Below are positions 35,460 to 46,874 of a stretch of DNA of 64,000 nucleotides, in pieces. The notes under the pieces were generated by a model, which saw only the letters and a list, made by a program, of their open reading frames with translations, was not told the DNA's origin and did no database searches. Position 1 is the stretch's first letter; each line of letters begins with the position of its first letter. Both the position numbers and the translations under genes were made by a program. Origin of the DNA: Amaranthus tricolor (lineage: Eukaryota > Streptophyta > Magnoliopsida > Caryophyllales > Amaranthaceae); NCBI RefSeq assembly GCF_026212465.1, contig NC_080059.1, positions 13,995,042 to 14,059,041 of the forward strand, in the 5' to 3' direction.

Positions 35460-36245
35460 CTAATAAAAGAACTGAAAAATAACACACGATGAATTTTTAG
35501 AGTTTTCCTTAAATTCAAAGTTAAATTAGGTAAGTATTTTTGCTAAAGCCATACTTAATTGCGTGAAAATTTTCTTTTCTCAATAAATTTAAAACTAATT
35601 ACGATAATAAAATAAATATTAAAAGATTTCATTACATTAATTCTTTATACCAAAATAAAATCTTTAAGAAATTAATTATTTCAAATAAGTAAAAAAGTAT
35701 TTTTTTTAAATATATTTATTATATTATTAAATGTTGTTTATTTTTAGTCATAAATGCTAATAAAAGAACTATTCTTCAATTTTATCTTTATTTTTAGTCA
35801 TCTGTATATATTCTTTTTATTCTATTTGTAAGTTGCAGGTTCTCTCTCTTTGAAGACCTTACTCTCTTTTATGAGTATGAGTTGCGGTCTTTCTTCTCTG
35901 CCCAGATCCTGACCATAGTTTTCTATGAGTAGGATACACTGGGTAAGATGATGATGATGATGCTAATAAAAGAACTAAAAAATAACACATGACGACTTCT
36001 TAGAGTTTTTACAAATGTGTTTATTTAATAGGATTATAATTAATTACATGATAATTTATTTTCTTAAACGAATTTAAAGTTAAATTAGGTAAGTATTTTT
36101 AGTAACGGTATAATTGATTGCATGGAAATTTATTCACTTCAATAAAATTAAAACTAAATAAGATAAATATTAAAATATTTTATTACATTAATTCTTTATA
36201 CAAAAATATAAATCTTTAAAAATTATATTTATTTAAATAATTAAA
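35460..36245. repeat. ~297-bp tandem duplication, second copy split by a SINE
   Basis: Copy 1 (35460-35756) and copy 2 (35757 on) share CTAATAAAAGAACT, AAAAATAACACA, GTTAAATTAGGTAAGTATTT and ATTACATTAATTCTTTATAC in order. Copy 1 preserves the empty SINE target site. Confidence 0.85.
35772..35961 (+). mobile_element. SINE-like retroposon with (GAT)n tail, copy B (190 bp)
   Basis: A 16-bp perfect target duplication GCTAATAAAAGAACTA flanks it (35756-35771 and 35962-35977). The element ends GGATACACTGGGTAAGATG followed by GATGATGATGAT. It shares GAGTATGAGTTGC, ATAGTTTTCTAT and the 3' end with copy A (20498-20695). Confidence 0.88.
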
Positions 36246-37145
36246 TGCTGTTTGGATTAGGTCAAAATTAAAACCAAATAACTTAGTTTAAATTAACTCA
36301 AAATAAACTCAATTCATTCATAAATAATAAGTTTATTTTATTTAATTGAATTTTAGAAGACCATCAAAAATATCTTTTAGTCAAAATTACAAGCTTGATT
36401 AGATAAAATATTTTAGTAAGTAAGCTATATTGTTTTCCAAAGTAATTATTTTATTAAAATATATAGAATTTACATACTATTCTTAAACAAAGTTTTTTTC
36501 TTGCATTATGCATTGAAAGTTTTATTTATATATGTCTATATACTTAACTCAGTGTATTATATGAGCTTTTAAACTAGATGTTTATAGCCATGTTCAAACC
36601 ATCTTAATAAGTCAAACAATTAAGAATAAATAATATTTTGGTTTATAATCTAAAATTTTTCAATCCTTACGGTCAAGCTCTATTTTATCTAATTTAATAA
36701 TTGATTTAGAATTAAGTAAAACCACTATAAACTTAAAACTTTACTTTAAAGAATAAGTGAAATTTTGAGGTGATTCGATGATAGTTAATTTATTCGTGAG
36801 AGTTGCCCACATTAATTAATTAATTAATTGATTCACATTCCAAATCCATTTATGCTTACCCAAACTTCATCTCACTCCTCTTTTTTCCTTTACCTTATTA
36901 TTTCTGGAATTATAACTTTTCTCTCTCCTCTCTTTCTTTTTCTCTAATACTTGTCATCATTTATGAATTCCCCCCATTTTAAGGTGAATTTATATTATTT
37001 ATTTTTAGTATTTATTTCTTATTTCGCCATTTTTATATTTTTTTTCTTAATTTTGGAAAAAATATAACTAATGATGTTAAATTTTGAAAAGAAAAATATA
37101 TTTTTGATTTAAAACAATGACATATTTGTTTTTTACAGTCTTTTT
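36246..37145. other. AT-rich upstream region of the AHL gene
   Basis: No coding pattern. It contains an (ATTA)n stretch near 36813-36830. Promoter elements cannot be singled out by eye. Confidence 0.45.
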
Positions 37146-37316
<171 letters not shown>

Positions 37317-37771
37317 AAGCGTTTTAAAAATTTTAAAATCTACGTTTTGTGCTCGATCTTTGTGAAATTTGCTGATACCCGCAGAATTATTTGCTGTTTT
37401 GCCCTAATTAATTTTTTTTTACTAGAGATACACGCAGAATTATTTGCTGTTTTGCCGTGTACACGCAGAATCATCTCAGATAGGCTTTAGGTCACTGTAA
37501 AATTCCTCCCTAAATTCATGAAATTTTAAAGTAGTTTTGGCAGAATAATCTGATATTTTGCCCGAATTTTTTGTACTTGGATTAGGGTTTATCTCACTGT
37601 ATAATTCTTCCCTAAATTCATGGAATCAGAGTGTTCAACTTTTTCAGAAATTTCGACGATGCACATTGGTGGTTATTGCTCACCGAGATGTGTAATTCTG
37701 TAAGATGTGTAAATTTAAGTGGAATTTGACTGGAACTTAACATTATTTTGCAGGAAATTGAAGTGTGAAAA

Positions 37772-40700
37772 ATGTCGGGATCTGAGTTAGGATTGATGGA
37801 TAATATTGGGATGCAGAAGTCGCCGGTGATAATGTCGCAGCCGGGAGTACATAGCATGCAGATTAGTTTCGGTGCTGACGGTAATCCGGTCTATAAGCCG
37901 GTAACTGGTAATGGAAATGGCGAGGGAATGAACATTAACATGACAATGGGGGAGCCATTAAAGAAGAAGAGAGGTCGGCCTAGAAAGTATGCCCCAGAAG
38001 GTTCTGCTCCACCTCCTGTTCACGTGACAAAAAATCAACCGTGTTCTGGGGGGTTCTCTTTATCGCGACAGCAGCTATCGGAGGTGATTCCGGCTCAACA
38101 TCAGGTTCAGCGGCAACACCAGCCGACACCACCTCCTCTGCACACTGTTTCTGTGGAGGTGGGATCATCGCCATCAAAAAAGGGTCGAGGAAGACCCCTT
38201 GGTTCTGGAAAAAAGAACCAAATGGATGCTGTTGGTGGTATGATTTCATTTTCAAATTTTGATTGGTTTTAGTTTCATTTGGATGGGATTGTTTTACTTT
38301 AATTTGAATTGGTTTTAGTTTCACTTGCTAGATAATTGAAGTGTGGATGAATACTTAGAGTAGGGGACTAAAGAATACTTATTTTTCCGGTGAATTCAAT
38401 ACATTTATATTATCCTTTTTTGTCAAGTTTTTAGTTGAGATTTGAAGAGAATAATAAAATTTTTGAATTGTGTTGATAGAATGGAGAGAGGTTAAACACG
38501 TGAACGAGATTCCGTGAGACGGAATAATAAAAAATGCATACAATATCTAAGTGGATGGAGGGAATATGTAGAAGGAGCCAGGAGGTGTTATTGACTAGAG
38601 AATACTCTCCAGTTGGGGTTTGTGAATGTTGAAATCTGAGTTTAAGATGCTCTGGCAGTTGGGGGAAAGTTGCATCTTTGCCTTTGATCTCGCTCTGAAT
38701 AGATATCTTCTTTAGGCCATTCACCTTATCTGATTTTCCCTCTTTCTTTATGTCTTCTCTATGAGGTGGCATAGAATCTGATTCATTTTACTTTTAATTA
38801 TATCTCGAACCTATTTTAAGTTTTTCTTCTTTTTTTTTCTATTTGGAAAGTTTTCTTGACTTCTGCTAAATATTAAGATCAATTCGCTAAACTGTATTCA
38901 ATTTAGTTGGGTTTTGGCTTAATGTTCAATAAACAATGAATTTGAAAGCAATGGTAATAAAGACATCACTAGCTTTTAAATTCTTGATTGTGACATATTT
39001 TCCGTTCCGTAACTCTAAGCCCATTTTGCCTGTTGTTTTCTTTTAATTTGATTTGCATGAGATCTTGTAAGTTGCAGATGCTTATATGATCTTATTTGCA
39101 GGTTCACCTGGAATTGGTTTTACTCCACATGTCATTACTGTCAATGCTGGCGAGGTCACTCATTATCTTCACTTTGTTTTAGTGAAAAAGTATAAAAATT
39201 TAAGTTAAGTAAATATTTGGTAGATGTTGCAATGCTATCTATGTGTGGACCTCTTAAGAAGGTCTTGCTGTACGATCTATGCTTAGAGTTGTGGCTTTTG
39301 TTTTGGTGTATCTCATGTTGGGTACTTACGCTATTTTTTTGGTATTTAAATATATATTTTTTGTGAGTTCTTGGCCATTCTTATAAGGTGTGCATAATTC
39401 AAATACAAGGCCATGTAATTGCAATCGTAATCTTGATTTTGAACTATTGCATTGAATTGCAAATCTTCCCAAAAAATTTTGAATCGATATTTTATAAAAC
39501 CGTATTTTGTGTTGTTTCGAGGGATATTTCATGCTTTTGGCCGAAATTAGGCGTTACGATAACTAAATCACTCTCGTTACCACATCATTATGTCCGCCAT
39601 CGCAATCACAACCGTTGCCATGACCGATGATGTATTTAGTAGGCAATAGTAAATGACAATCCACATTCTTGAATAAATTTTTAGAAATGTGTGCAGCCGA
39701 GTAAACTTCTTAGTCATGCTCTTCCCCTCCATTTTATTCTATATTTTTTACGAGTTATTTGCTCTTCTTTTTTGTTCGTTCTCAAAAAAACAAAGATTTA
39801 TAGTTTTTTGGTTTCAGGTAATGGATTATGGTAACTCTTCCAAGTCATTTGCCCTTATTTATGTAAAGTTACAAATGATGTTTACAATCAAAACTCACTC
39901 AACTCTAACCTCTTTCTCCTTACTTATTACAAGGACAATGCTGCGTATATTCGGTCACGTGAACCCCGCTAAGGGGGAATCAAATTGGGTAATGGCATGT
40001 TGTTTGCACTACTTCTTTGCTTGAAATATGTAATTAGGCTCAGGCATGCGACCATGTTCTATTCCAGTTATGCTCATGACTCGTAGCTGCTCCCATAGAT
40101 AAACCAGATTTGCTGTAACTCTGCACTAGATTCAAGTTTCGCTCAAGATTTATTAGTTTTCTGATTTATGTACCTACTCTGAAGCTGCTTTTTTCTTGGC
40201 CATCAGGATGTAGCTTCTAGGATCATGTCATTTTCTCAAAGTGGTCCAAGGGCTATCTGCATTCTTTCTGCAATTGGTACTATATCAAACGTGACCATTC
40301 GTCAGTCGGCGACCTGTGGAGGATCTGTGACATATGAGGTTTCATAATGCTTTTATACGCTTTCATTCTACTATATGGACCTGGATAGCATAAAACATGT
40401 TCGTAAACTTGTTAGTTTCTCAAATTGTGCTCTCCATCATTTGGAAAATGATTGTGGATGCTTTGTGAATTTAGACAATAGAAAAGCATGATCACGGTTG
40501 TGAATGCAATAGTGGCCGTGTTGTTGAACAGGCATCTTGCTGGCTTATAACACCCTTCTTGACTATTGCGTCTTAGATTACCAACTTAATAAAGATCTGT
40601 TTTCCACTGTAATTCAAGGTTTTTTGTTAGGTCTTTCTAGATTTCAGCTTAAATTTTACCTTTTACTTGGTTCAAATAACGGATTATATGGCTTATATGG

Positions 40701-43700
40701 TAAAATAATTGCTTATAACAGATGTTATATAATGTTTTAAGTTGCACTAAAAATGACTAGTTCAAAATCCTTTTTGGTAAAATAACTGCTGTTGTATGAT
40801 AGAATTGCTACATTTTTTATTCCATGATTGAGCTGAAGAATCTTCATTTTGAACCAAAATTGTATAGCTTTTTTCACATAATAATCAAGTTGGACACTTG
40901 GACATGTATTGTAGTCGGACGCAAGTACCGAAGTCTGAGTAACATAGGCTGGATATAGTAACTTCTGCATATTGACAAGTGACAATATCTGAGCTGCTTT
41001 TAAGATTTTCTCAGCAGTTTGAATGTTTTGAGCTGCATTTGTTCTGTATTCATAAAGTGATTGATGAATCATATTATACCACACTGCAGCCGATGGTAAA
41101 TTTGACTGTTGGTTGTTAGACCCTTGTTCGAGCACTGAGTGCTGGCTGTTCTTTCACAAAAATCTCAGAATATCTAAAGTCAAATGCTGAGTTTATAATT
41201 ACTCCCTCCGTTTCTTGAAGTTCCCATTTGCCATTTTGGGTTGTTCCATTTGTTGTTACCATAAAGAATCTTTCTATTTATATTACAAATTTTAGACAAA
41301 AGTAATCTTTTTCAACCTCATTTTAATATTTTAATAGTGCTTATGGTCACCCACATATATTCCACTAACTTCATTTTAACATTTTTATATTCCTTATAGT
41401 TTCCACATGTTTTCCGCTAACTTTATAAAAATATTTTTTTATTAGTTGTGGCCTCCATATTTTTTCAAATACTTGTTTTTTTTTAACGTTTATGATTCTC
41501 ACTTTTCTTCCATCAAATTTATTATTCAATAAAATAATTCATCTACTACCTAAAGGATTCTATTTTTCTTAATTCATGTGAACATTCTTTGTGGAAACTT
41601 CATTAAGGAACGGAGGGAGTATTATTTTTTTATCATAATCCAAATCATAAGAATTTTTGTGCACCTGCACCCTAATGCTGAAGGGAAACATCAATTTACT
41701 GCATGTGTAAAAAGCAGATTGTTTTCCGACCTAAGTCTGAAAAAGAGCAGAAAGTTCTTTTATCATTAATACCCAAATTCATTTCCTTGAATAAACTCAG
41801 TAACAGATTGTTATGCACCAATCAGGATCTACACTAAATGAATTATATGTGTGATATTCAGTATTTTGTTAAAAACAATTTCTCACAAATCAGTGTGATG
41901 GGTCACAAATGAGAGATATGTTGAAATTAATTATTCTACGAATAAGTTTATTCTTATGAGCACCAAATTCTGCTGATACAGGAGCCAAACTGCGAATTCT
42001 GTTTAATTTTTATTTAGTGCTTCAATATGAGATTATTAGTGATGTATGCTATCTGTTTGATTTCTATTAGCTTGGGCTTATTGAGGCAATATTAGTGGTA
42101 GGAACTTCCCTTAGTTTACATTTTACTTGCTGTTAAAAATGAATACACTTGTTTTCTTTACAGAGTGATTTGTTATCTATAAAATTTGATGTTCTGCAAT
42201 CCATAACTATGAGCTGTTGATTTGTGTTCTTTTTGGGCTCATTTAAAGCATCATAGTTATGTAATATGCTATAACTTTTAGGACCTTAATCTGTGGGTTT
42301 TATAATAATTCTTCGGGTAGTAGACTCTAGCTGATCTGCTGATTTTTGTGTTACATCAAAGCTTACTGAATCCTCCATCTTAGCTCTTTGTTTTTTTTAT
42401 TCCTTCTATCTCCAACTGCAGGGGCGGTTTGAAATTTTGTCGCTCTCAGGGTCCTTCATGCTTGCAGATAGTGGTGGTCCACAAAGCAGAAGTGGTGGTT
42501 TAAGTGTCTCCTTAGCAGGGAGCGATGGCCGTGTCTTTGGTGGTGGTGTTGCCGGTCTCTTGATTGCTGAATCCCCGGTACAGGTTTGACATCTATTTTC
42601 ACTTTCCTTTCTCTTTATAAGGGAAAATTTTCTACTTCATTGTAGTGTCTTGTTGTGTGAATGGTCTTGGTTGATGTTGGACTCAAGTTATTTGTGGGCT
42701 TAGATGAACTTGAATCTATCATGCGAGTCTTTGAAATGACAAAATAGGCGCGTGGGACTTGATGGATGTCGTCACAGTTGGTCTTGAATTATACCGTTCC
42801 AATCTATATGCATGGGCATGAAGGATGGCACCCCAGATAGATCAAATTAGCTAGACTAGCTGAACCATGAGCCAAGTTGTATTAATTTCAAGCCTCAACA
42901 ATAAACTAATTGGTAGGATTCGTCCATGAGAAGCTTGGATGAGTTATACCATTCTTTATGAGCTTTTAGATACATTACCATGGAAAAAAACCGCGATCAC
43001 AAATGTGTTTGCGAAAATGGTCGGTGGTGTTGCGAAAAATGGCTATTAACAGAGTAATAACGCGAATTGTGATCGATGCGGAGTGAATTTTTCAAAAAAT
43101 ATATAATGGGATTTAACATCGCAACAAGTGTCAAACATGTTATATAACTGGCGTTAGGTAACTTGACACTTTTTATTCCATGTCAACTACAGATCAATTT
43201 ACAAGACCTTTTAACATTGATTCTATATAATTCTGTTTTATAATTGAACCACAGGTGGTCCACAATTCAAATACGAATATGCAAAATTGAAATAAAAGAT
43301 AGTTTTTTAACAACTAACTTAAAACTATTGAATTCCATGTTCATTACGATTTAACATTGTGGCTAATTTTTCCTATGTTGTAAAGCAATCTTCTTAATGT
43401 AAAGTTGGTTTAAAATTTGCTTCTGAAACAGCTGAGTTCTTCTAGGTTGTGTTTGCTAAATCATATGCCTTTTTTTTTATTTATGTGAAATTGCACATGA
43501 TGTTTGCTTTCAAGGGTCAATTAGAAACAACCTCTTCGTTAGTCTTATCACTAACAAGGTTGAGGTTGGTTGCATACATGCGATCCTTTTAGATTCCAAC
43601 CTAGGTGGGATCCACTTAATCGTGTTAGAGTAAATGAAATGTTGTTTGCTAAACAGAAGTTTGAGGTTTTTAATGTGACCAATTGTAGTGCTTGCTAGAA

Positions 43701-45936
43701 GCTCAAGCCTTCAAAATCAAAATAATGTATGAGAAAACCCAGAAATATATCAAGTATCAACCAATATATTATGAAGGCTGAAAACACAGAAGCAAACAGC
43801 AGATAAGCGGAATTGAGGAAGGAAGATAGCTCATAAGAAGGAAGATTGAACCTTTTGCCAGCCTTTTTGGTTCTGTGGACGCTTGAATTGTATCAGCTTC
43901 ACCTTCTTTTGCTTCCTTCTCCACCCCCTTGCTATCGCAGCATCTGGACTTTATAATGAGCCAATGAGAGGCTTTGGCATTGTATATAAATAAACATATT
44001 GGTTTGGCTTAAGCTTTCACAATTTGTTGTAGAAAAAGTGATGCAGGTGCATCTAAAACAAATTTCCATGGAGCCCAATTTAAAGGATTGCTAGCAACAA
44101 ATATTTTACGAGTATTGCTCATACAAAACACCGAATGATTTGAGAATGAACAACAAATAAAGGGGATTTTTTAACCATGAAAAAAGCTCACCTAGTTGCT
44201 TAGGTTTTCTACCCATGAAGAAAGCTCACCTACTTGCTTAAGCTATTAGCTTACTTATCCTATGGTTAAGTAACCTCCTAAGCACCTCTATGTGTTGTCT
44301 TCTTTACTCATCAAAGCTACCTTATAGCTTAGGTTAGGTGGCACAAGTTAAGACATGGAAGGACACAAATTGAAAAAGGAAGCTGCCAACCAAAAAGGAT
44401 GATTTACAACACATCTTCTTAGCATTTTCTTATTATTTCCTTCCTCTTAAGTTTTCCTTTAGTGTTAAGTAATTTTACCTATAAATAGCCATGTATGTTT
44501 CATTGTGAAATCAGAATTTTGAGAGTGAAATACAAGCATTGTGCTTAGAGTAAACTTAGTTTACATGTGTTTAGAGCATTTGGGTCTTTTATGAGAACAA
44601 GTGTTGTGTCCAAAAATCTTAATACCTTTATCAATATAAAAACAAGTCTTTATATTGTGGTGGTTTAAGTACTAGCTTAACTTGTTGAGAAGTGTTCCGC
44701 TTTGAGAGTTATACTAGTTTCAAATACAAATCGTGTGTAGCAACCTTAGCGAGTCTAGAGAAATATTATTGCATCAGTCCCTTTAACCATCCTTTGTTTA
44801 TCATTATAACCGAAACACAAATAGACCATCACACCCTAAACCTTACGCATCAAAAAGGTTTTCATCTCTGCTTTCTAGTTTTATCAGAAAACAGAAATTT
44901 GAAAAAGGGAAAATCTGCATGTCACTGGAAAATAACTTATCTTGAATCTTGCTAGTTTTCGTTTGTGTACCTCTATACTTCTCTCTCCAGAAAAGTTTAT
45001 ATCTTTGAATTGTTGTTCTTCTATGCTTTTATTGATTAACTTGGGATGTGTTGTGTAACCAAGTTAAAGGATGACAAACATACATGAGAAAGCTTTTGCC
45101 TGAACACTCTTAAGAGATATGGTCCATTTTTACGGTGTTCGTAAAAATTTAGATTTACTAATGGCTATCTCACTATTGCTCATACTTTAAAGATCATACT
45201 CCCTCCGTTCCTTAAAGAAGTTTCCAATTTTCATTTTGAGTGTTTCATTTGTTGTTCCCATAAAATATCTACATCACAAATTTTGGACAAAAATAATATT
45301 GCTCATTCTCATTTTAATATTTTATAATGCTTATGGTCCCCACATATCTTTCACTAATTTCATTTTAATATTTTTATATTCCTTATGGTCCCAACATGTT
45401 TCTTACTAACTCTCGAAAAATATTTTTTTATTAGTTGTGGTCCTCATATTTTTTTCACTATCTTTCTTTTAATATTATTTTAATATTTATGGTCTCTATT
45501 TTTCCCCAATCAATTTTATTATTCAATAAAATAATATTTTCACTATCTAAAACATTTTATTTTTTTAAAATTTCAGTGAACATTCCTTATGGGAATTTTA
45601 TTAAAGAACGGAGCAAATAGTATTCTAATCAAATCTGAACAAACCACTAAGCAGATTTGATTGATGTACACTAAGCAGATTTGATAGTAGCTCTCTTGTG
45701 TGTGGCAGGTTATCGTGGGCAGTTTTATTGCAGAAAATCGGAGAGAACAAAAGATTGGTAATCTCACTGAACCGTTCACTCCGGGCAGGCCTCACGCTGC
45801 AGCTGGACCAACAGGGCCCAGCAGCCCAACATCGCGAGGGACTTTAAGTGAATCTTCGGGTGGACCTGGAAGCCCACTTAATCAAAGTACAGGAGCTGTT
45901 ACTTCAGTTGACATGTCAAGCCTTCCATGGAAGTAA
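37772..45936 (+). CDS. AHL: AT-hook motif nuclear-localized protein (AHL, two AT hooks + PPC), 345 aa
   Basis: Five coding exons join in frame: 37772-38234, 39102-39154, 40207-40338, 42422-42583 and 45709-45936 (1038 bp, TAA). Two AT hooks that bind the minor groove of AT-rich DNA are present: [10 protein letters not shown] (residues 64-73) and [10 protein letters not shown] (137-146). The PPC/DUF296 domain covers about 160-310 ([78 protein letters not shown]); it mediates trimer formation and partner binding. The tail is Gly/Pro/Ser-rich, ending SSLPWK. Two hooks plus introns place it among type II AHL proteins, chromatin-associated regulators. The exon 1 donor is ambiguous by 3 bp (38234 or 38237); the first gives the better family match (DAVGSPGIGF). 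TTTTGCAG before 37754 suggests a 5' UTR intron. Introns 2-4 are full of MITE and SINE relics. Confidence 0.95.
39855..40015 (+). mobile_element. SINE-like relic in AHL intron 2
   Basis: It shares TTATGTAAAGTTACAAATGA, GATGTTTACAATCAA, TTACTTATTACAAGGA and TAATGGCATGTTGTTTGC with the copy at 43470-43655. It is strongly diverged. Confidence 0.45.
40737..41135 (-). other. Unrecognised 132-codon open frame inside AHL intron 3
   Basis: An antisense open frame begins [20 protein letters not shown] and includes [20 protein letters not shown] do not recognise a family. Part of it overlaps a repeat relic (TCTGAGTAACATAG, 40930-40950), so it may be a chance frame or a captured fragment. No intron or promoter evidence supports it as a gene. 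Confidence 0.25.
41202..41619. mobile_element. Stowaway MITE in AHL intron 3 (418 bp)
   Basis: The ends are CTCCCTCCGTTTCTTGAAG and, inverted on the right, CTCCCTCCGTTCCTTAATG, flanked by TA at 41200-41201 and 41620-41621. This is the classic Tc1/mariner-derived Stowaway arrangement. Confidence 0.92.
43470..43655 (+). mobile_element. SINE-like relic in AHL intron 4
   Basis: The full order of the family is visible: TTATGTGAAATTGCACATGA, GGTCAATTAGAAACAACC, TTAGTCTTATCACTAACAAG, CCTAGGTGGGATCCACTTAA and AGTAAATGAAATGTTGTTTG. Confidence 0.55.
44020..44900 (+). mobile_element. Possible solo LTR/TRIM-like sequence in AHL intron 4
   Basis: A clean TATA-type word TATAAATAG at 44480 is followed by transcript-leader-like sequence, and (A/C)CCATGAAGAAAGCTCACCTA is duplicated at 44176 and 44213. 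No TG...CA ends with a target duplication could be fixed, so the extent is approximate. Confidence 0.3.
45199..45620. mobile_element. Stowaway MITE in AHL intron 4 (422 bp)
   Basis: It starts CTCCCTCCGTTCCTTAAAG after TA (45197-45198). It ends with an eroded AAAGAACGGAGCAAATAG before TA (45621-45622). The interior is collinear with the 41202 copy (CTTATGGTCCC, TTTATTAGTTGTGGT). It ends only 88 bp before coding exon 5. Confidence 0.88.
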
Positions 45937-46787
45937 ACATATGCTGCTGCATTTTCGCACCAACTGTATTTGAATTGGCATGGTCGGGACTCCGGACAGG
46001 TCATCTTGAGTAGTTTTGACTTCCGTCACAATGTTGGTATTTCTGTTGTGTAATTAAAGCCTTTGTGTAGATCAAAGCTTTGACATTGTTGTGTAGATCA
46101 AGGATCCAGTATTCTGTCTTGTTTGACTGGCCCGAGACTGGAGAGTGACTAGTTACTAGTTGTAGATGTCACAGGCATGCGATCTGGTAGTCTAGGTAAA
46201 ACCTAGTTCATGGGGTTGGAAATTCAGGTCATATGTCAGCAGTGCTTTAACTATTGTTTATATTATAGTAATTCCTGTTCCTGTATTTATTTTAGAACAT
46301 CAACCGCGATGATCGTTTTAGCATTTCTGAGGGAGGAATTCAGGTCATATGCTCACTTCGATGCAACTGATATATTTTAATAGTTATAACTAGGCTGTTA
46401 TCTTTATGTAAACAAGGAAATTATGTTTCCTTGGTTAATTTGTTGTCTAGCTCCTTTTGCACTTCCTTATTCCCATTGCCATCCTAGAGATGGCCAAGTT
46501 ACGGGTTGAACTTGAACTACACCTGGAGCCAGAAAGATTTGATTTAAAATCAGCTCGGATTGTGCAACCATCGACAAAGATTCTGAAAATAAGACAGCTC
46601 CGAAAACAGTATGGAAGGCTTCAAAATCGGCGTTGTGATGAACCTAACACTTACTGTCGTAAGAAAATTAAAAGAAGCCATATTTGAGTACAAAACTACA
46701 AAACAATTAAAGTAAAAATCTGCAATAAGTAGTGTTACATATACCATATTCAATAGGAGAAGCATTTCTCATAACTAATGTTGAATA
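45937..46787. other. Convergent intergenic region between AHL and SDR genes
   Basis: This holds the 3' ends of both genes. GTGTAGATCAAAGC-like phrases are repeated near 46065 and 46093. No further gene is seen; the + strand frame at 46457-46687 has no recognisable family. Confidence 0.5.
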
Positions 46788-46872
46788 CTTTTTGCGTTAT
46801 TTAATTTGCACCATATGACAAAAAGTTCATATATTTCAGCTATTTGTTAAAAACTCAAAGCAATAGAGGAAG
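46788..46872. mobile_element. Short Stowaway-like MITE next to the SDR stop codon
   Basis: TA, then CTTTTTGCG on the left, and GAGGAAG then TA (46873-46874) on the right, with 85 bp between. The right TA directly touches the TAA stop of the SDR gene (46875-46877). The inverted ends match only weakly. Confidence 0.4.
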
Positions 46873-46874
46873 TA

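Noticed and set aside
45573..45779. 68-codon frame on the - strand
   Set aside because: It is antisense to AHL exon 5 and the end of a Stowaway MITE.
46457..46687. 76-codon frame on the + strand between AHL and SDR
   Set aside because: It has no recognisable family or transcription signals and lies in the shared 3' region.
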